A stretch of 64,000 nt of DNA. Source: Lysobacter sp. KIS68-7 (GTDB lineage Bacteria > Pseudomonadota > Gammaproteobacteria > Xanthomonadales > Xanthomonadaceae). Below the pieces are notes generated by a model, which saw only the letters and a list, made by a program, of their open reading frames with translations, ran no database searches and was not told where the DNA came from. This document shows, one piece after another, positions 36,885 to 46,416 of this stretch (position 1 is its first letter; every line of letters begins with the position of its first letter). The stretch covers positions 2,603,001 to 2,667,000 of the forward strand of contig NZ_CP089925.1 of NCBI RefSeq assembly GCF_021284745.1, given 5' to 3'. The position numbers and the translations under genes were made by a program.

Positions 36885-39527
36885 TCAGGCCACGAGTCCG
36901 AGCATGCGGGCCCGCTCCACCGCGTGTCGGCGCGACCCGGCGGAGAGCTTCGCGAACAGGTTCTTCAGGTGCCACTTCACGGTCTCGCCGCTCACGTCGA
37001 GCGCGCGTGCAATGGCTTTGTTCGGCAGGCCCTTCCCCAGCAGGTCGAGGACTTCGGCCTCCTTCGAGGTGAGCATCGCGATGCGTGACTGCGGACTGCG
37101 CACGGACGCTGCCGGCTCGGGACGCGCGTTGCGCTGTGCATCGGCGAGCAGCTGCGCGGCGAGCGGATGGGCGTCGGCCGCCAGGCGCACGTGGCCGGCG
37201 ATCGAGGCGAGATCCTGCGCCTCGTGCAGCAAGGACATCGCCGTGCGTTCGTCGCCCCGCTTCCAGGCCGCGACACCACGCAGCACCTTCACGCGCTGGA
37301 TGTCGTTGCCGCAGTTGAGCGCTTCGGCGATGGCATCGGCGTCGGCCAGGTGGAGTTCGGCGGCGTCGAGGCGATCGTCCGCGAGTGCGGCGTGGGCGCG
37401 GGCGATGGCGGTGGCCAGGCGGTATTCGGCACGCAGCGGACGCAGGTCCGCATGGTCGAAGGCCGGTGCGAGGCCATCGATCGCATCGAGCAGGCGCACC
37501 ACGGTTTCCCGGCGCGCGCGCGCGGCATGCACGCGCACCTGGTCGGCGAGCGCGATCGCGCGCAGGCGCGGCAGGTCGCGCCGCGCACCGAGCGCATCGA
37601 GGCTTTGCAGGATCGCGAGCGCGGCGTTCTCGTCGCCTTGGGCGAGCGAGGCCGACGCGAGCGTGCGATAGGCCGACAACAGATTGTCGGGAAAACCGCA
37701 GCGCTCGATCACGTCGAGGCGATTGGCGAGCAGCGCCTGCGCTTGTGCGATGTCGCCGCGTTCGTAACGTGCACGCGCCACGATCGACGCATGCAGGCTC
37801 GCGATCATGCCGCGGCGGTTGTCCCGCTCGGCGTGCAGCAGCGCGGGCAGCAGAGAGGCTTCCGCGCGCGCGGGATGTCCGTCCCACAGATGGCTGAGTG
37901 CGCCGATCATGCGACCGAACGCGGCCGCCAGGCGCAGGTTGCCGGCATCGCCGAAGGGCGTCTGCTGCGCGACGAGCGCACGCACCTGCCCCGTTTCGCC
38001 GTGGTGCAGCGCGAGCATCGCGCGCGTGCTGAGGGCGGCCAGGACATAGAGCGGCCCGCCGCCTGCCTCCGTGGGACCGGGCCACTGCTCCAGCAGCTTC
38101 GGCAACAGGCCCAGGCGATCGGCGAAGATCGAAGAGCCCGCGCCGATGCGCAGCGCGATCGCCCGCGATTGCGGCGTGGTGTCGCGCTCGTGGAGGACAT
38201 CGCGCGCGATGACGATGGCTTCGGCGTTGCGATCGCCGAGCGCCAGCACCGAAGCGGCGACCAGGCGCAGGTCCGTATCGCCGTCGAGCATCTGCGCAGG
38301 CAGGCGATCCAGCCATTCGCGTGCTTCGGCGACCTTGCCTGCCGTGGCCAGCGCCCACAACGAGCGCGCAGCGTAGGACTGCGCAAGCGTTTCTTCGCCG
38401 GCGGCGAGCGCATGCGTGGCCGCTTCGTGGAAGCGTTCGCGCTCGGCGTACCAGCGCGAGGCGCGCAGGTGCAGCCCCGAGCGCTCGCGTGCCGACAGCG
38501 CTTCGAAGCGGCTGAGCAGGAAGTCGCGCGCGAGCGGATGCAGCCGCATCCATTGCGTGTGCTCGCCGGTGGTCATCAGCGGCGTTTCGCGCACCAGGCG
38601 TTCGAGGACCGCGCGCGGTTGGCGGCAGCCGGTCACGGTCTGGAACAGGTCGGAATCGAAGTGCTCGAGGATGCAGGCACGCACGAGGAAATCGGCGACA
38701 TCCGGCGGCAGGCGCGACAACAGGGAGGTGACGAAGTATTCCTGCAGCTTGCCGTGGCGCGCCGACAGCCCGCGCGCGGCGCGCGCCGCGTCGGGTTCGC
38801 GTTCGATGGCCGAAATCGCCAGTTGCAGGCCGATGGGCCAGCCTTCGGTGGCGTCGTGCAAGTGCGCGCGGTCGTCCAGCGAAATGCGATCGCCCAGCAC
38901 AGAGGCCAGGATCGCAATCGATTCCTCCAGCCGCAGCCGCAGGTCTTCGGTGGCGAGCGTGCCGCACTGGCCTTTCGCCGCGAGTTCCGACAGCAGCAAG
39001 GGCAACGCGATGCGCGTGCCGATGGCGATGTGCAGGTTCGCCGGCGCGTTGAGCAACAGGTATTGCAGCGCGCCGCGCACGCTGCCTTCGGGCAGGCGCT
39101 CGGCTTCGTCGATCACCAGCCCCACCGGCGTGCCGCGTTCGGCGATGGCGGCGAGCAGCGAAGTCAGCGCGGCGTAGGCATCCGATGTGCTGGCCGAGCC
39201 CTCGTCCGGCAGTTCGTCGAGCACCCCGCCCACGCGGAAGGCGTGGCCGAGCGCCAGCGCGAAGCGCGCGGGATGGTCGGACTCGCCCGCGTTGAACCAC
39301 GCCACGATCGCGCCACTGTCGAGCCACCAGCGCCGCCATTGCAGCAGCAGCGTGGTCTTGCCGAAACCGGCCGGCGCCGTCGCCGTGAAGACGGTGCGGT
39401 CGTGATGGCTGCGCCAGGCATCACGCAGGTGCGCGCGCTCGAGGACGGCGCGCGGCATGCGGGGCGGCGTGGCTTTGAGGACGAATTCGGACACGTTCAT
39501 CTCGTCCGAATCGACGCGGACGCCCAT
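36885..39527 (-). CDS. MalT-like LuxR-family ATP-dependent regulator
   Basis: The protein has up to 880 residues. An ATPase of STAND type comes first, with Walker [10 protein letters not shown] (51-59) and a Walker B-like [10 protein letters not shown] near 150. A long TPR-like helical region follows (about 400-800). A LuxR DNA-binding domain closes it ([22 protein letters not shown], then [16 protein letters not shown]). The ATG at 39527 lacks a ribosome site, and MNVSEFVLK at 39500 is an equally good start. Such proteins activate genes upon binding an inducer and ATP. Target genes are not known; the nearby adhesin gene is a candidate. Confidence 0.88.
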   Translation of the reverse strand: MGVRVDSDEMNVSEFVLKATPPRMPRAVLERAHLRDAWRSHHDRTVFTATAPAGFGKTTLLLQWRRWWLDSGAIVAWFNAGESDHPARFALALGHAFRVGGVLDELPDEGSASTSDAYAALTSLLAAIAERGTPVGLVIDEAERLPEGSVRGALQYLLLNAPANLHIAIGTRIALPLLLSELAAKGQCGTLATEDLRLRLEESIAILASVLGDRISLDDRAHLHDATEGWPIGLQLAISAIEREPDAARAARGLSARHGKLQEYFVTSLLSRLPPDVADFLVRACILEHFDSDLFQTVTGCRQPRAVLERLVRETPLMTTGEHTQWMRLHPLARDFLLSRFEALSARERSGLHLRASRWYAERERFHEAATHALAAGEETLAQSYAARSLWALATAGKVAEAREWLDRLPAQMLDGDTDLRLVAASVLALGDRNAEAIVIARDVLHERDTTPQSRAIALRIGAGSSIFADRLGLLPKLLEQWPGPTEAGGGPLYVLAALSTRAMLALHHGETGQVRALVAQQTPFGDAGNLRLAAAFGRMIGALSHLWDGHPARAEASLLPALLHAERDNRRGMIASLHASIVARARYERGDIAQAQALLANRLDVIERCGFPDNLLSAYRTLASASLAQGDENAALAILQSLDALGARRDLPRLRAIALADQVRVHAARARRETVVRLLDAIDGLAPAFDHADLRPLRAEYRLATAIARAHAALADDRLDAAELHLADADAIAEALNCGNDIQRVKVLRGVAAWKRGDERTAMSLLHEAQDLASIAGHVRLAADAHPLAAQLLADAQRNARPEPAASVRSPQSRIAMLTSKEAEVLDLLGKGLPNKAIARALDVSGETVKWHLKNLFAKLSAGSRRHAVERARMLGLVA

Positions 39528-39566
39528 CGGAATCGGTCATGGGGGCGCACGCGGCGCCCGGCGAAG

Positions 39567-40058
39567 TCAGCCGTGCCGGCCCGACCAATGGATGTGCGTG
39601 ATCTTCCAGCCGCTGGCCGTACGGGCCAGGACCATGGTTTCGATCACGGTTTCGGAAGGCCCGTTTGCGGTAGCGGCCATGGGGCGGAGGCGTTTTTCGC
39701 TCAGGATCCAGGCCACATCGTTGCTGCCGCGGACGTCGCGGCGCACGAGTTCGCGCTGGACGCTGCGCAGCGCGGTGGAATCGCCCCTGGCCGCACCGTC
39801 GATATAGACATCGCGCAGGCCGAGCACCTGCCCGTTCGACATCACCACCGCTTCGGGCGTCATCAATTGGCGCGCCGTATCGAACTGCCCATTCACGAGC
39901 GCGGACATGAAGCCGTCGACGACTTTCGCGGCCTCGGCCGCGGCAGGCGAAACGCTTGCGGTACTGGCGGCGGGAGAAGCGGCAGGCGGCTGCGCAAAGG
40001 CGCTACCCGCGGTCACCGTGGCGACGGCGAGGGAAAGGGAAAGCAGCAGGGAACGCAC
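39567..40058 (-). CDS. Exported NTF2/SnoaL-like protein
   Basis: The protein has 163 residues. The GTG at 40058 begins a signal peptide (MRSLLLSLSLAVATVTAGSAFA). An Ala/Ser-rich linker leads to an NTF2-like fold (VVDGFMSALVNGQFDTARQLMTPEAVVMS and a final MVLARTASGWKITHIHWS, both described by their ends). This is the DUF4440/SnoaL type, often a small ligand-binding or catalytic cone. It is divergent from the adhesin gene across 175 bp. Function unknown. Confidence 0.75.
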   Translation of the reverse strand: MRSLLLSLSLAVATVTAGSAFAQPPAASPAASTASVSPAAAEAAKVVDGFMSALVNGQFDTARQLMTPEAVVMSNGQVLGLRDVYIDGAARGDSTALRSVQRELVRRDVRGSNDVAWILSEKRLRPMAATANGPSETVIETMVLARTASGWKITHIHWSGRHG

Positions 40059-40114
40059 GTGGAATCCGGATTACGGGGGATGGCGCCATTGGGGACTTTT
40101 GCCGTCCGCGGCGC

Positions 40115-40133
40115 ACCCCCCAACGCGGGGGGG
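40115..40133. promoter_or_regulatory. GC palindrome ACCCCCC-N5-GGGGGG upstream of the adhesin
   Basis: The sequence ACCCCCC, AACGC, GGGGGGG is an inverted repeat about 100 bp before the adhesin start. An almost identical one (ACCCCCC, GACGT, GGGGGGT) lies at 50448-50466, 80 bp before the secreted M4 protease. Both follow the bases CGC and precede a gene with AGGGGAAA as ribosome site. Confidence 0.5.
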
Positions 40134-40233
40134 AGTCGGCACTCCGGGTTCTGCGCAAAGTCGGCCGGTTGGCGCGTCAGGCCCAACGCTCATCGGCCGC
40201 CGCCGAACCGACCATTCCAGGGGAAATTTTTTC

Positions 40234-42798
40234 GTGAAAACCGCTCGTCGTCATGCGCGCAACAAGACCCTCAACCGCGCGCACCTCACCGCCTCCTTGC
40301 TGATGGCCATGGGCCTGGCACCCACGATCGCGATGGCGCAGGACTGCGCCACCGCCACGCCGGGCCAGACCCAGTGCGTCGGCGCGACCGCGACCGGTGC
40401 GTTCGCCACCGCCGTCGGCAACCTCGCCACCGCCAGCGGCGCGAACAGCTCCGCCTTCGGCGTCAACGCGAAGGCCACCAATGCCAACACCGTGGGCGTC
40501 GGCAACAATGCCACCGCCAGCGGCCTGAACGCGGTGGCCATCGGCAACAACGCCGCGGCCACGGGCAACAACAGCAACGCGATCGGCAACGGCGCAAAGG
40601 GCGTCGGCATCTACACCAACGCCTTCGGTTACCTCGCCAACGCGCAGGGTTCCTACAGCAATGCGATCGGTGCGTACACCAACGCCACCGGCAGCAGCAG
40701 CTCGGCGTTCGGCAATCGCGCCACCGCGAGCGGCTCGGCGTCCACGGCCCTCGGCCGTTCGTCGACCGCCTCCGGCCAGAACACCGTGGCCGTCGGCGAT
40801 CGCGCCAATGCGGCCGGCGCCTACGCCACCGCCGTCGGCGCCCGCTCCTCCGCGGCCGGCATCTGGAGCACGGCGATCGGCAAGCAAGCCAATGCAAGCG
40901 GCGCGTACGGTCTCGCCGTCGGTGCCAACACGAAGGCGACCGGCATCCTCTCGACCGCCGTCGGCGCCTGGGGTGCGGAAGCCGCCGGCAAGTACTCGAT
41001 CGCGTACGGCAACGACTCGCATGCCCTGCAGCAGAACTCCCTCGCCATCGGTTCGTATGCCCGATCGCTGGCGAAGTACGCCATCTCCATCGGCACGGGC
41101 GCCTACACCACGGGCGCGTACTCGATGGCGATCGGCAACGAAGCGTTCGCCAACGGTTGGGACGCGACGGCCATCGGCTACAGCGCCGCCGGCATCGGCG
41201 ACGAGTCCGTTGCGATCGGCTCCTACTCGTGGGGCGCGGGCAAGAACGGCGTTGCCATCGGTCTGCTGTCCACCGCAGCCGACGATTACGCCACGGGCGT
41301 CGGCGCGTTCGCGAACGCCTACAGCTTCGCCAGCACTGCGATCGGTACGTACTCCAACGCGTTCGGCCAGTTCAGCAACGCCACGGGCGCGTACGCTTGG
41401 GCGGCCGGCGATTTCGCCAGCGCCACCGGCGCCTACGCCACGGGCCTGGGCAAGATGAGCACGGCCGACGGTGCGTATGCGCAGGCGCGCGGCGAAGCGA
41501 GCGTTGCCAACGGTGCGTACAGCATGGCAGTCGCCGATTTCAGCACGGCCGTGGGTCCGCTCGCCGTTGCCGGTGGTGTGTCGAGCGTCGCGCTCGGCGA
41601 CACGTCGGCGTCCGTCGGCGACTACAGCGCCGCGCTCGGTGCGTACAGCACCGCGATGGGCAACAACAGCGTCGCGCTGGGTTCGTACTCGGTGGCCGAC
41701 CAGGACAACACGATCTCCGTCGGCTCCGTCGGCAATGAACGCCAGATCGTCAACGTCGCCGCCGGTACGCAGGACACCGACGCGGTCAACGTCGGCCAGC
41801 TCAACAACGCGCTGGTCGCCGCGGGCGCCAGCAGCGCCGCGCAGCTCGACACCGTCGCGGCCGCGCTCGGCGGCGGCGCGTCGATCGACTACAACGGCCT
41901 GCTCGCGATGCCGACCTTCGGCGTGCAGGGCAGCAGCTACTACAACGTGGGCGATGCGTTCACCGCGATGGACGGCTACATCAGCGACCTCACCACGCGC
42001 GTGACCTCGCTGGAATCGACCCCGGGCCTCGGCCTGCCGGTCGGCACGGGCAGCGGCCTGGCGCTCGGTTCGGGCAGCAATGCCACCGACACCACCGACA
42101 CCGCGTTCGGCGCGAATGCGAACGTCGGCGCCGACAGCGGCACGGCGATCGGCAGCGGCGCGAGCATCGCGGCGGTGGCGACGGATTCGGTCGCGGTCGG
42201 TGCGAATGCCAGCGTGACCTCGGCCTCCGGTACTGCGATCGGCCAGGGTGCGAGCGTCACGGCGAATGGTGCGGTTGCGATCGGCCAGGGCTCGGTCGCC
42301 AACCAGGCGAACACGGTCTCGGTCGGCAGCGCCGGCAACCAGCGTCGCGTCACCAACGTCGCCGCCGGTACGGCGCCGACGGATGCGGCGAACGTGGGCC
42401 AGGTCAATGCGGGCGTGGCGACGGCAAATGCGTACACCGATGCGTCGTCGGCGCAGACGTTGAACACGGCCAACGCTTACACCGACAGCCGTTTGAAGGC
42501 GTCCAACGATGCATTCACGCAGTTGGCCGATGACGTTGGCCAGCGTTTGCACCACCAGGATCAGCGCATCGATCAGGAAGGCGCGATGAACGCGGCCATG
42601 ATGAACATGGCGATCAATGCGGCGAATGCGCGCAGCGATCGTGGTCGCCTGGGTGTCGGCGCTGGTTTCCAGAACGGTGAGGGTGCGTTGTCGGTCGGTT
42701 ATTCGAAGCAGATCGGTGAGTCGGCTTCCTTCAGCATCGGCGGTGCGTTCAGCAGCGACGATTCGTCGGCGGGTATCGGCTTCGGTATCGATCTGTAA
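40234..42798 (+). CDS. Trimeric autotransporter adhesin (YadA-like)
   Basis: The protein has 854 residues. The GTG at 40234 follows AGGGGAAA. An extended signal peptide (about 1-36, ending IAMAQ) is followed by some 30 head repeats of the 14-residue Hep_Hag/YadA type (AxAxGxxAxAxG, for example SNAIGAYTNATGSS). Neck-like segments with NVAAGTQDTDAVNVGQLN and NVAAGTAPTDAANVGQVN come next, then a short coiled-coil stalk. The C-terminal YadA anchor (about 760-854) ends GIGFGIDL. Three chains would form one 12-stranded barrel in the outer membrane. The start and stop look intact. DNA of the head is repetitive and may vary in copy number. Confidence 0.94.
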   Translation: MKTARRHARNKTLNRAHLTASLLMAMGLAPTIAMAQDCATATPGQTQCVGATATGAFATAVGNLATASGANSSAFGVNAKATNANTVGVGNNATASGLNAVAIGNNAAATGNNSNAIGNGAKGVGIYTNAFGYLANAQGSYSNAIGAYTNATGSSSSAFGNRATASGSASTALGRSSTASGQNTVAVGDRANAAGAYATAVGARSSAAGIWSTAIGKQANASGAYGLAVGANTKATGILSTAVGAWGAEAAGKYSIAYGNDSHALQQNSLAIGSYARSLAKYAISIGTGAYTTGAYSMAIGNEAFANGWDATAIGYSAAGIGDESVAIGSYSWGAGKNGVAIGLLSTAADDYATGVGAFANAYSFASTAIGTYSNAFGQFSNATGAYAWAAGDFASATGAYATGLGKMSTADGAYAQARGEASVANGAYSMAVADFSTAVGPLAVAGGVSSVALGDTSASVGDYSAALGAYSTAMGNNSVALGSYSVADQDNTISVGSVGNERQIVNVAAGTQDTDAVNVGQLNNALVAAGASSAAQLDTVAAALGGGASIDYNGLLAMPTFGVQGSSYYNVGDAFTAMDGYISDLTTRVTSLESTPGLGLPVGTGSGLALGSGSNATDTTDTAFGANANVGADSGTAIGSGASIAAVATDSVAVGANASVTSASGTAIGQGASVTANGAVAIGQGSVANQANTVSVGSAGNQRRVTNVAAGTAPTDAANVGQVNAGVATANAYTDASSAQTLNTANAYTDSRLKASNDAFTQLADDVGQRLHHQDQRIDQEGAMNAAMMNMAINAANARSDRGRLGVGAGFQNGEGALSVGYSKQIGESASFSIGGAFSSDDSSAGIGFGIDL

Positions 42799-42843
42799 GT
42801 AACAGCATTGCGGCCCTATCCGGGGGGACAGTGCCGCGCAGCG

Positions 42844-42875
42844 ACGCCGTGTCGGGGTTCCGGCACGGCGTTTCT
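42844..42875 (+). terminator. Probable terminator of the adhesin gene
   Basis: The stem ACGCCGTG / CACGGCGT has 8 perfect pairs, extendable inward with one wobble, and is followed by TTCTGTTTCTG. It lies 46 bp after the stop. Confidence 0.6.
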
Positions 42876-42900
42876 GTTTCTGTGGTGATTGAAGAGCGAA

Positions 42901-43060
42901 GAGCCTCGGCTCCGGAGGGTCGGACCGCCACGCCCTCGGTTATCGCGCCTGTCGGGTGGCCTACAAGCCGCATCCCTGCCACCGGACACCCGCCCGCCTC
43001 GCCATCCGTGGCGGGGCTTCAGTCGCGACAACCGAGGGCGTGCCGGTCCTTCACCGCGAT
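42901..43060 (+). repeat. 160-bp repeat element, copy A
   Basis: It runs from GAGCCTCGGCTCCGG to TCACCGCGAT. The reverse complement recurs at 48613-48772 at the same length. Inside, CACGCCCTCGGTTATCGCG (42929-42947) and CGCGACAACCGAGGGCGTG (near 43024-43042) form imperfect inverted arms, so the transcript could fold as a long hairpin. No coding capacity was recognised. Confidence 0.85.
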
Positions 43061-43112
43061 TTGCCGGGGTGCTGCGTTCGCCTGATGGTGCAGCCAAACC
43101 GGGCGAACGGGG

Positions 43113-43142
43113 TGACCGCTTTCGACCCAAAGCGGACGTTCG
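43113..43142 (+). repeat. Dispersed palindrome, copy 1
   Basis: TGACCGCTTTCGACCCAAAG continues with CGGACGTTCG. The arms GACCGCTTT and AAAGCGGAC surround CGACCC. This is the reference orientation (+). Confidence 0.85.
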
Positions 43143-43433
43143 GTGTGCGACAGTGACTCTCCATCTAAGGCGGAGTCGACATGGACCACAAGCGGCATTG
43201 CGTTGCCTGACGCCAAACCCGGTTGGTCTTTGGAGGGCCATCTGCGCTTGGTCAACGGCAAATGGGCACGCTTCCGGGTTGACGCTGAAGGCCCCGTCCA
43301 CACCAACAAGTTTGGCGAACTAAAGCGATGGCGCGAGATATTCGGTGGATATGACTGCGAGGAGAGTGCACGGCGCTACATGCAGGAGCACTACGGCCAA
43401 GACCCGTTCAAGGGAAGCCCTGAGACGTATTGA
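43143..43433 (+). CDS. Small hypothetical protein
   Basis: The protein has 96 residues from GTG at 43143, directly after a dispersed palindrome. The start could also lie inside (about residue 20). The body (GWSLEGHLRLVNGKWARFRV, then GELKRWREIFGGYDCEESARRYMQEHYGQ) has normal composition with alternating strands and helices, unlike shadow frames. No motif is recognised. It lies in the repeat-rich sulfatase block. Confidence 0.55.
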   Translation: MCDSDSPSKAESTWTTSGIALPDAKPGWSLEGHLRLVNGKWARFRVDAEGPVHTNKFGELKRWREIFGGYDCEESARRYMQEHYGQDPFKGSPETY

Positions 43434-43520
43434 AAAACCCCGATTGCGAGGTCAGTCCATCCCCACCGAAATTTGCCGCTGCTTGATTAAACGCGACACG
43501 TTCGAGCACTGGGCCACTGT

Positions 43521-43550
43521 TGCGTCCACTTTTGGCCGATAGCGGACACG
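43521..43550 (-). repeat. Dispersed palindrome, copy 2 (TTTTGGCC subtype)
   Basis: GTCCACTTTTGGCCGATAGC followed by GGACAC. It shares the GTCC...GGAC arms but has TTTTGGCC at the core. Confidence 0.7.
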
Positions 43551-43569
43551 CGGCGGCCGGCACCGCACG

Positions 43570-43896
43570 TCACGCGTGCGTCAGCCCCTCCGGTTCCGGC
43601 AACGCCTCGGAGGACGGGTCGAAGTCGATGATGGCCTGCAACTGCTCGCTCTTCGGGCAGAAGTGCGGATACACCTTCAGCACCCGCCAGTTCCCGGCAT
43701 CCCATGCGTAGGTGTACAGAGGGCACTGGGTGCCGCCGTACAAGTCGCAGGACACCAGCCAATCCCCCTGGTCCTCGGGTCCGAATGGATCGGCCGGCAT
43801 GGCCCGGCCCACGATCGTCCCCGTGCTTCCTACGAGGTCCTGGAACACTTGATTGCGTACGAACAGGATTCGTACGCGGCAGCCTACGTAAAGCAC
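43570..43896 (-). CDS. Small hypothetical protein
   Basis: The protein has 108 residues from the start at 43896. It opens with a beta-rich segment (VGCRVRILFVRNQVFQDLVGSTG, 5-27) like an SH3-type barrel. GDWLVSCDLYGGTQCPLYTY follows, then HFCPKSEQLQAIIDFDP. Four cysteines are present but spaced irregularly. No family is recognised, yet composition and codon use look real. Confidence 0.6.
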   Translation of the reverse strand: MLYVGCRVRILFVRNQVFQDLVGSTGTIVGRAMPADPFGPEDQGDWLVSCDLYGGTQCPLYTYAWDAGNWRVLKVYPHFCPKSEQLQAIIDFDPSSEALPEPEGLTHA

Positions 43897-44008
43897 TCCG
43901 CCCCCTCAAAAAACGCGTCTGTCCCCGCGTGCCTTATGGCCCATTCCGCGATTGTCTTCAATGACGTGCCGCACAGAAAGCGGTCCTGATTGGGCTTGCG
44001 GAATTGAG

Positions 44009-44029
44009 TGACCGCTTTCGACCCAATGG
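44009..44029 (+). repeat. Dispersed palindrome, copy 3 (degenerate)
   Basis: TGACCGCTTTCGACCCAATG matches copy 1 up to the loop. The right arm is lost. Confidence 0.7.
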
Positions 44030-44185
44030 TAACTGCGCTGCAACTGCCCAGCTTGAGGAAAGCAACCGCGCGGTACGACGGTGTGTGCCAAATCGAAAAA
44101 TTACTGGCCGGTGGGGCAGCGATTTTTCGGATTCGGCCATGCCCGGCGCGAGCTAACGTGGCTCACCCTCGCGCGGAGCCCCTCC

Positions 44186-45700
44186 ATGGCTGCCAAGAAG
44201 TCCCCTCCGAACATCCTGTTCATCATGGCCGATGACATCGGCTGGTTTAACCCGAGCTGCTACCACGGCGGCGTCATGGCGTACGAAACGCCCAACATCG
44301 ACCGCATCGCGAAGGAAGGCGCGCGGTTTACCGACTTCTATGGACAACAAAGCTGCACCGCCGGCCGCGCAGCTTTTATTACCGGGCAATCACCCATCCG
44401 CACAGGCCTGACCAAAGTCGGCATGCCTGGCGCGACGCTCGGCCTGAGCTTCGAGGATCCGACCATCGGCCAGTTCCTGAAGGGCTTCGGTTACGCGACC
44501 GGCCAGTTCGGCAAGAACCACCTCGGCGACCGCAACGAGCACTTGCCCACGGTGCACGGGTTCGACGAGTTCTTCGGCAACCTCTACCACCTTAACGCGG
44601 AGGAGGAGCCCTACTACGAGAACTACCCGAAGGATCCGGCGTTCCGTGAGAAGTTCGGTCCGCGCGGTGTGCTCAAGTGCAAGGCGAGCGACAAGGACGA
44701 CGCGACCGAAGACAAGCACTTTGGCAAGGTCGGCAAGCAGACAATCGAAAACACCGGCCCCTTGCCGAAGGAGCGTATGGAAACGGTGGACGAAGAGTTC
44801 CTCGCCGGCGCGCTCGATTTCATCGATCGGAAACACAAGGAAGGCGTGCCGTGGTTCTGCTACTTCAACTCCACGCGCATGCACATCTTCACGCACCTCA
44901 AGCCGGCGTCGAAGGGCAAGACGGGCTTGGGCCTGTATCCCGACGGCATGGTCGAGCTCGACGGCTACGTGGGCCAGTTGCTGAAGAAACTCGACGATCT
45001 CGGCGTCGCCGATAACACCATCGTCGTGTTCACCACCGATAACGGCGCGGAAGTCATGACCTGGCCCGACGGCGGCTGCACGCCGTTCCGTGGCGAAAAG
45101 GACACGAACTGGGAAGGTGGCTGGCGCATTCCATGCGTCATGCGATGGCCCGGCGTGATCCAGCCCGGTCGCCTGATCAACGAGATCTGCTCGCTGCAGG
45201 ATTTCATTCCAACGTTCGCCGCGGCCAACGGCGAAGCGGATCTCGTCGAAAAAGTGAAGAAGGGCTACAAAATCGGCGACAAGACCTACAAGGTGCACCT
45301 CGACGGCTACAACCTCATCCCGTTCCTGTCCGGGAAGGAGAAGGAGAGCCCCCGCAAGGGCTTCATTTACTGGAGCGACGACGGCGACTGCATGGCGATA
45401 CGGCTCGGGCGCTTCAAAGTGGTGTTCTCGGAACAACGCTCCACAGGCCTAGACGTGTGGCGCGAACCGCTCTCGCAGATGCGCGTTCCCAAGTTCTTCG
45501 ATCTGCGCGCCGATCCTTTCGAGCGCGGTGAGGAGAGCTTCAGCTACGACCAATGGTTCGTCGAGAACAACTGGCTGCTGTACTCGGCGCCACCGGTCCT
45601 GATGGAGTGGCTATCCAGCTTCAAGGAATTCCCGCCCCGCGCGAAGTCGGCGAGCTTCACCATCGATCAGGCGGTGGAGGCGCTAATGCCGAAATCCTGA
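44186..45700 (+). CDS. Cys-type sulfatase (arylsulfatase) 1
   Basis: The protein has 504 residues from the ATG at 44186. The formylglycine motif is C57-T-A-G-R61 (C-x-A-x-R type). Metal residues D16/D17 are in FIMADDIGW, and the later D/N pair is in FTTDNGAEV. No signal peptide is seen, so it is probably cytoplasmic unless exported otherwise. It hydrolyses sulfate esters after Cys57 is oxidised by a formylglycine-generating enzyme, which is not encoded in the window. About half its residues match the convergent sulfatase at 46417-47928, including the stretches NHLGDR(D/N)EHLPT and HGFDEFFGNLYHLNAEEEP. Confidence 0.92.
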   Translation: MAAKKSPPNILFIMADDIGWFNPSCYHGGVMAYETPNIDRIAKEGARFTDFYGQQSCTAGRAAFITGQSPIRTGLTKVGMPGATLGLSFEDPTIGQFLKGFGYATGQFGKNHLGDRNEHLPTVHGFDEFFGNLYHLNAEEEPYYENYPKDPAFREKFGPRGVLKCKASDKDDATEDKHFGKVGKQTIENTGPLPKERMETVDEEFLAGALDFIDRKHKEGVPWFCYFNSTRMHIFTHLKPASKGKTGLGLYPDGMVELDGYVGQLLKKLDDLGVADNTIVVFTTDNGAEVMTWPDGGCTPFRGEKDTNWEGGWRIPCVMRWPGVIQPGRLINEICSLQDFIPTFAAANGEADLVEKVKKGYKIGDKTYKVHLDGYNLIPFLSGKEKESPRKGFIYWSDDGDCMAIRLGRFKVVFSEQRSTGLDVWREPLSQMRVPKFFDLRADPFERGEESFSYDQWFVENNWLLYSAPPVLMEWLSSFKEFPPRAKSASFTIDQAVEALMPKS

Positions 45701-45741
45701 GATCGGCCACTTAAGAAGACTTGCGAGTATCTCGAAAGGCG

Positions 45742-45771
45742 AGTGTCCGCTTTTGGCCAGAATCGGACAGG
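45742..45771 (-). repeat. Dispersed palindrome, copy 4 (TTTTGGCC subtype)
   Basis: TGTCCGCTTTTGGCCAGAAT followed by CGGACA, 42 bp after the sulfatase stop. Confidence 0.75.
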
Positions 45772-45887
45772 CACCCCATACAAATTGCTGAGCCGATGGT
45801 TTCCTAAAGGATTCAGGCCTGCCGTCACCGCGAAAGGGGAGAAGGTTGAACCCCCCGCAGGTTAGTGCTGCAATTGGCTTCTGCCTT

Positions 45888-46214
45888 ATGCGGTCGGATT
45901 CCGTCGTGTCGCGCAAACGCTTCTCCATCGACATCCAGCCCATCGACCCGCAGGAACTCGACCTGCTGGAATGCCTCGTGCGCATCGATCAGGGGGCGAC
46001 TTTGGACATGCGGGCGGAATCCCTGCTTGAGCGTCTCGTCGATGCAGGGATGGTGGACCGTTCGGAGGACGGCGTTCTTGCGCTCACCCGCGCCGGTGTC
46101 GACAGGTGCCGCTCGATCCATATGCGCGTAGCGTCGGACGCCGAAGCCACCAAAGTGCTTGAGGATCGCGGGATCGCGCTGGCTGCGCTTCGCGCAGCGG
46201 CACGAGAAACTTAG
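45888..46214 (+). CDS. Small hypothetical protein
   Basis: The protein has 108 residues. The ATG at 45888 was chosen over an upstream TTG. It is helix-rich (PQELDLLECLVRIDQGATLD, LLERLVDAGMVDRSEDGVLA, LTRAGVDRCRSI), a layout like a small winged helix with a wing at EDGVLALTRAG. That is suggestive only. It lies between the two sulfatase genes. Confidence 0.6.
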   Translation: MRSDSVVSRKRFSIDIQPIDPQELDLLECLVRIDQGATLDMRAESLLERLVDAGMVDRSEDGVLALTRAGVDRCRSIHMRVASDAEATKVLEDRGIALAALRAAARET

Positions 46215-46235
46215 GGCACCCACCAGGTCGAACCA

Positions 46236-46265
46236 AGTGTCCGTTTTGGGTCGAAAGCGGTCACT
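46236..46265 (-). repeat. Dispersed palindrome, copy 5
   Basis: TGTCCGTTTTGGGTCGAAAG followed by CGGTCACT: the reverse complement of the copy 1 type. Confidence 0.85.
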
Positions 46266-46296
46266 CAAGCGCGCGCGGAACCCGCCGAAGTCGGTC

Positions 46297-46326
46297 GAGT
46301 GTCTGCTTTCTCGGGCAATAGCGGCC
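46297..46326 (-). repeat. Dispersed palindrome, copy 6 (divergent)
   Basis: TGTCTGCTTTCTCGGGCAAT followed by AGCGGCC. The arms are weaker, and it lies 32 bp from copy 5. Confidence 0.55.
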
Positions 46327-46363
46327 TTTTGCGACCAAGCAACCTAACAGTCATGAAGCAGCA

Positions 46364-46386
46364 AAAAGCCCGCGATGCGGGCTTTT
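46364..46386. terminator. Bidirectional rho-independent terminator
   Basis: The stem AAAAGCCCGC / GCGGGCTTTT has loop GAT, with extra A and T on each side. It ends the minus-strand sulfatase gene (stop at 46417). Confidence 0.9.
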
Positions 46387-46416
46387 GCGTGTTAGCGGTC
46401 GGTTGCGCGCGGCGTC

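Larger units (their letters stand above)
42799..43142. other. Intergenic stretch filled by repeats
   Basis: This 344-bp gap after the adhesin gene has no gene of its own. It holds the terminator, copy A of the 160-bp element (42901-43060) and one dispersed palindrome (43113-43142). Confidence 0.7.

Noticed and set aside
37167-41738. A 1500-codon frame crossing the MalT-like gene and the adhesin
   Set aside because: It runs antisense to one gene and out of frame with the other, and has only low-complexity Arg-rich sequence.
40234-42798. Frameshift or broken adhesin gene because of the repeats
   Set aside because: The frame is continuous from signal peptide to the YadA anchor with no internal stop.
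42901-43060. A short protein-coding gene in the 160-bp element
   Set aside because: Both copies give Arg/Pro-rich frames without start signals. Conservation is at the DNA level including the inner inverted arms.
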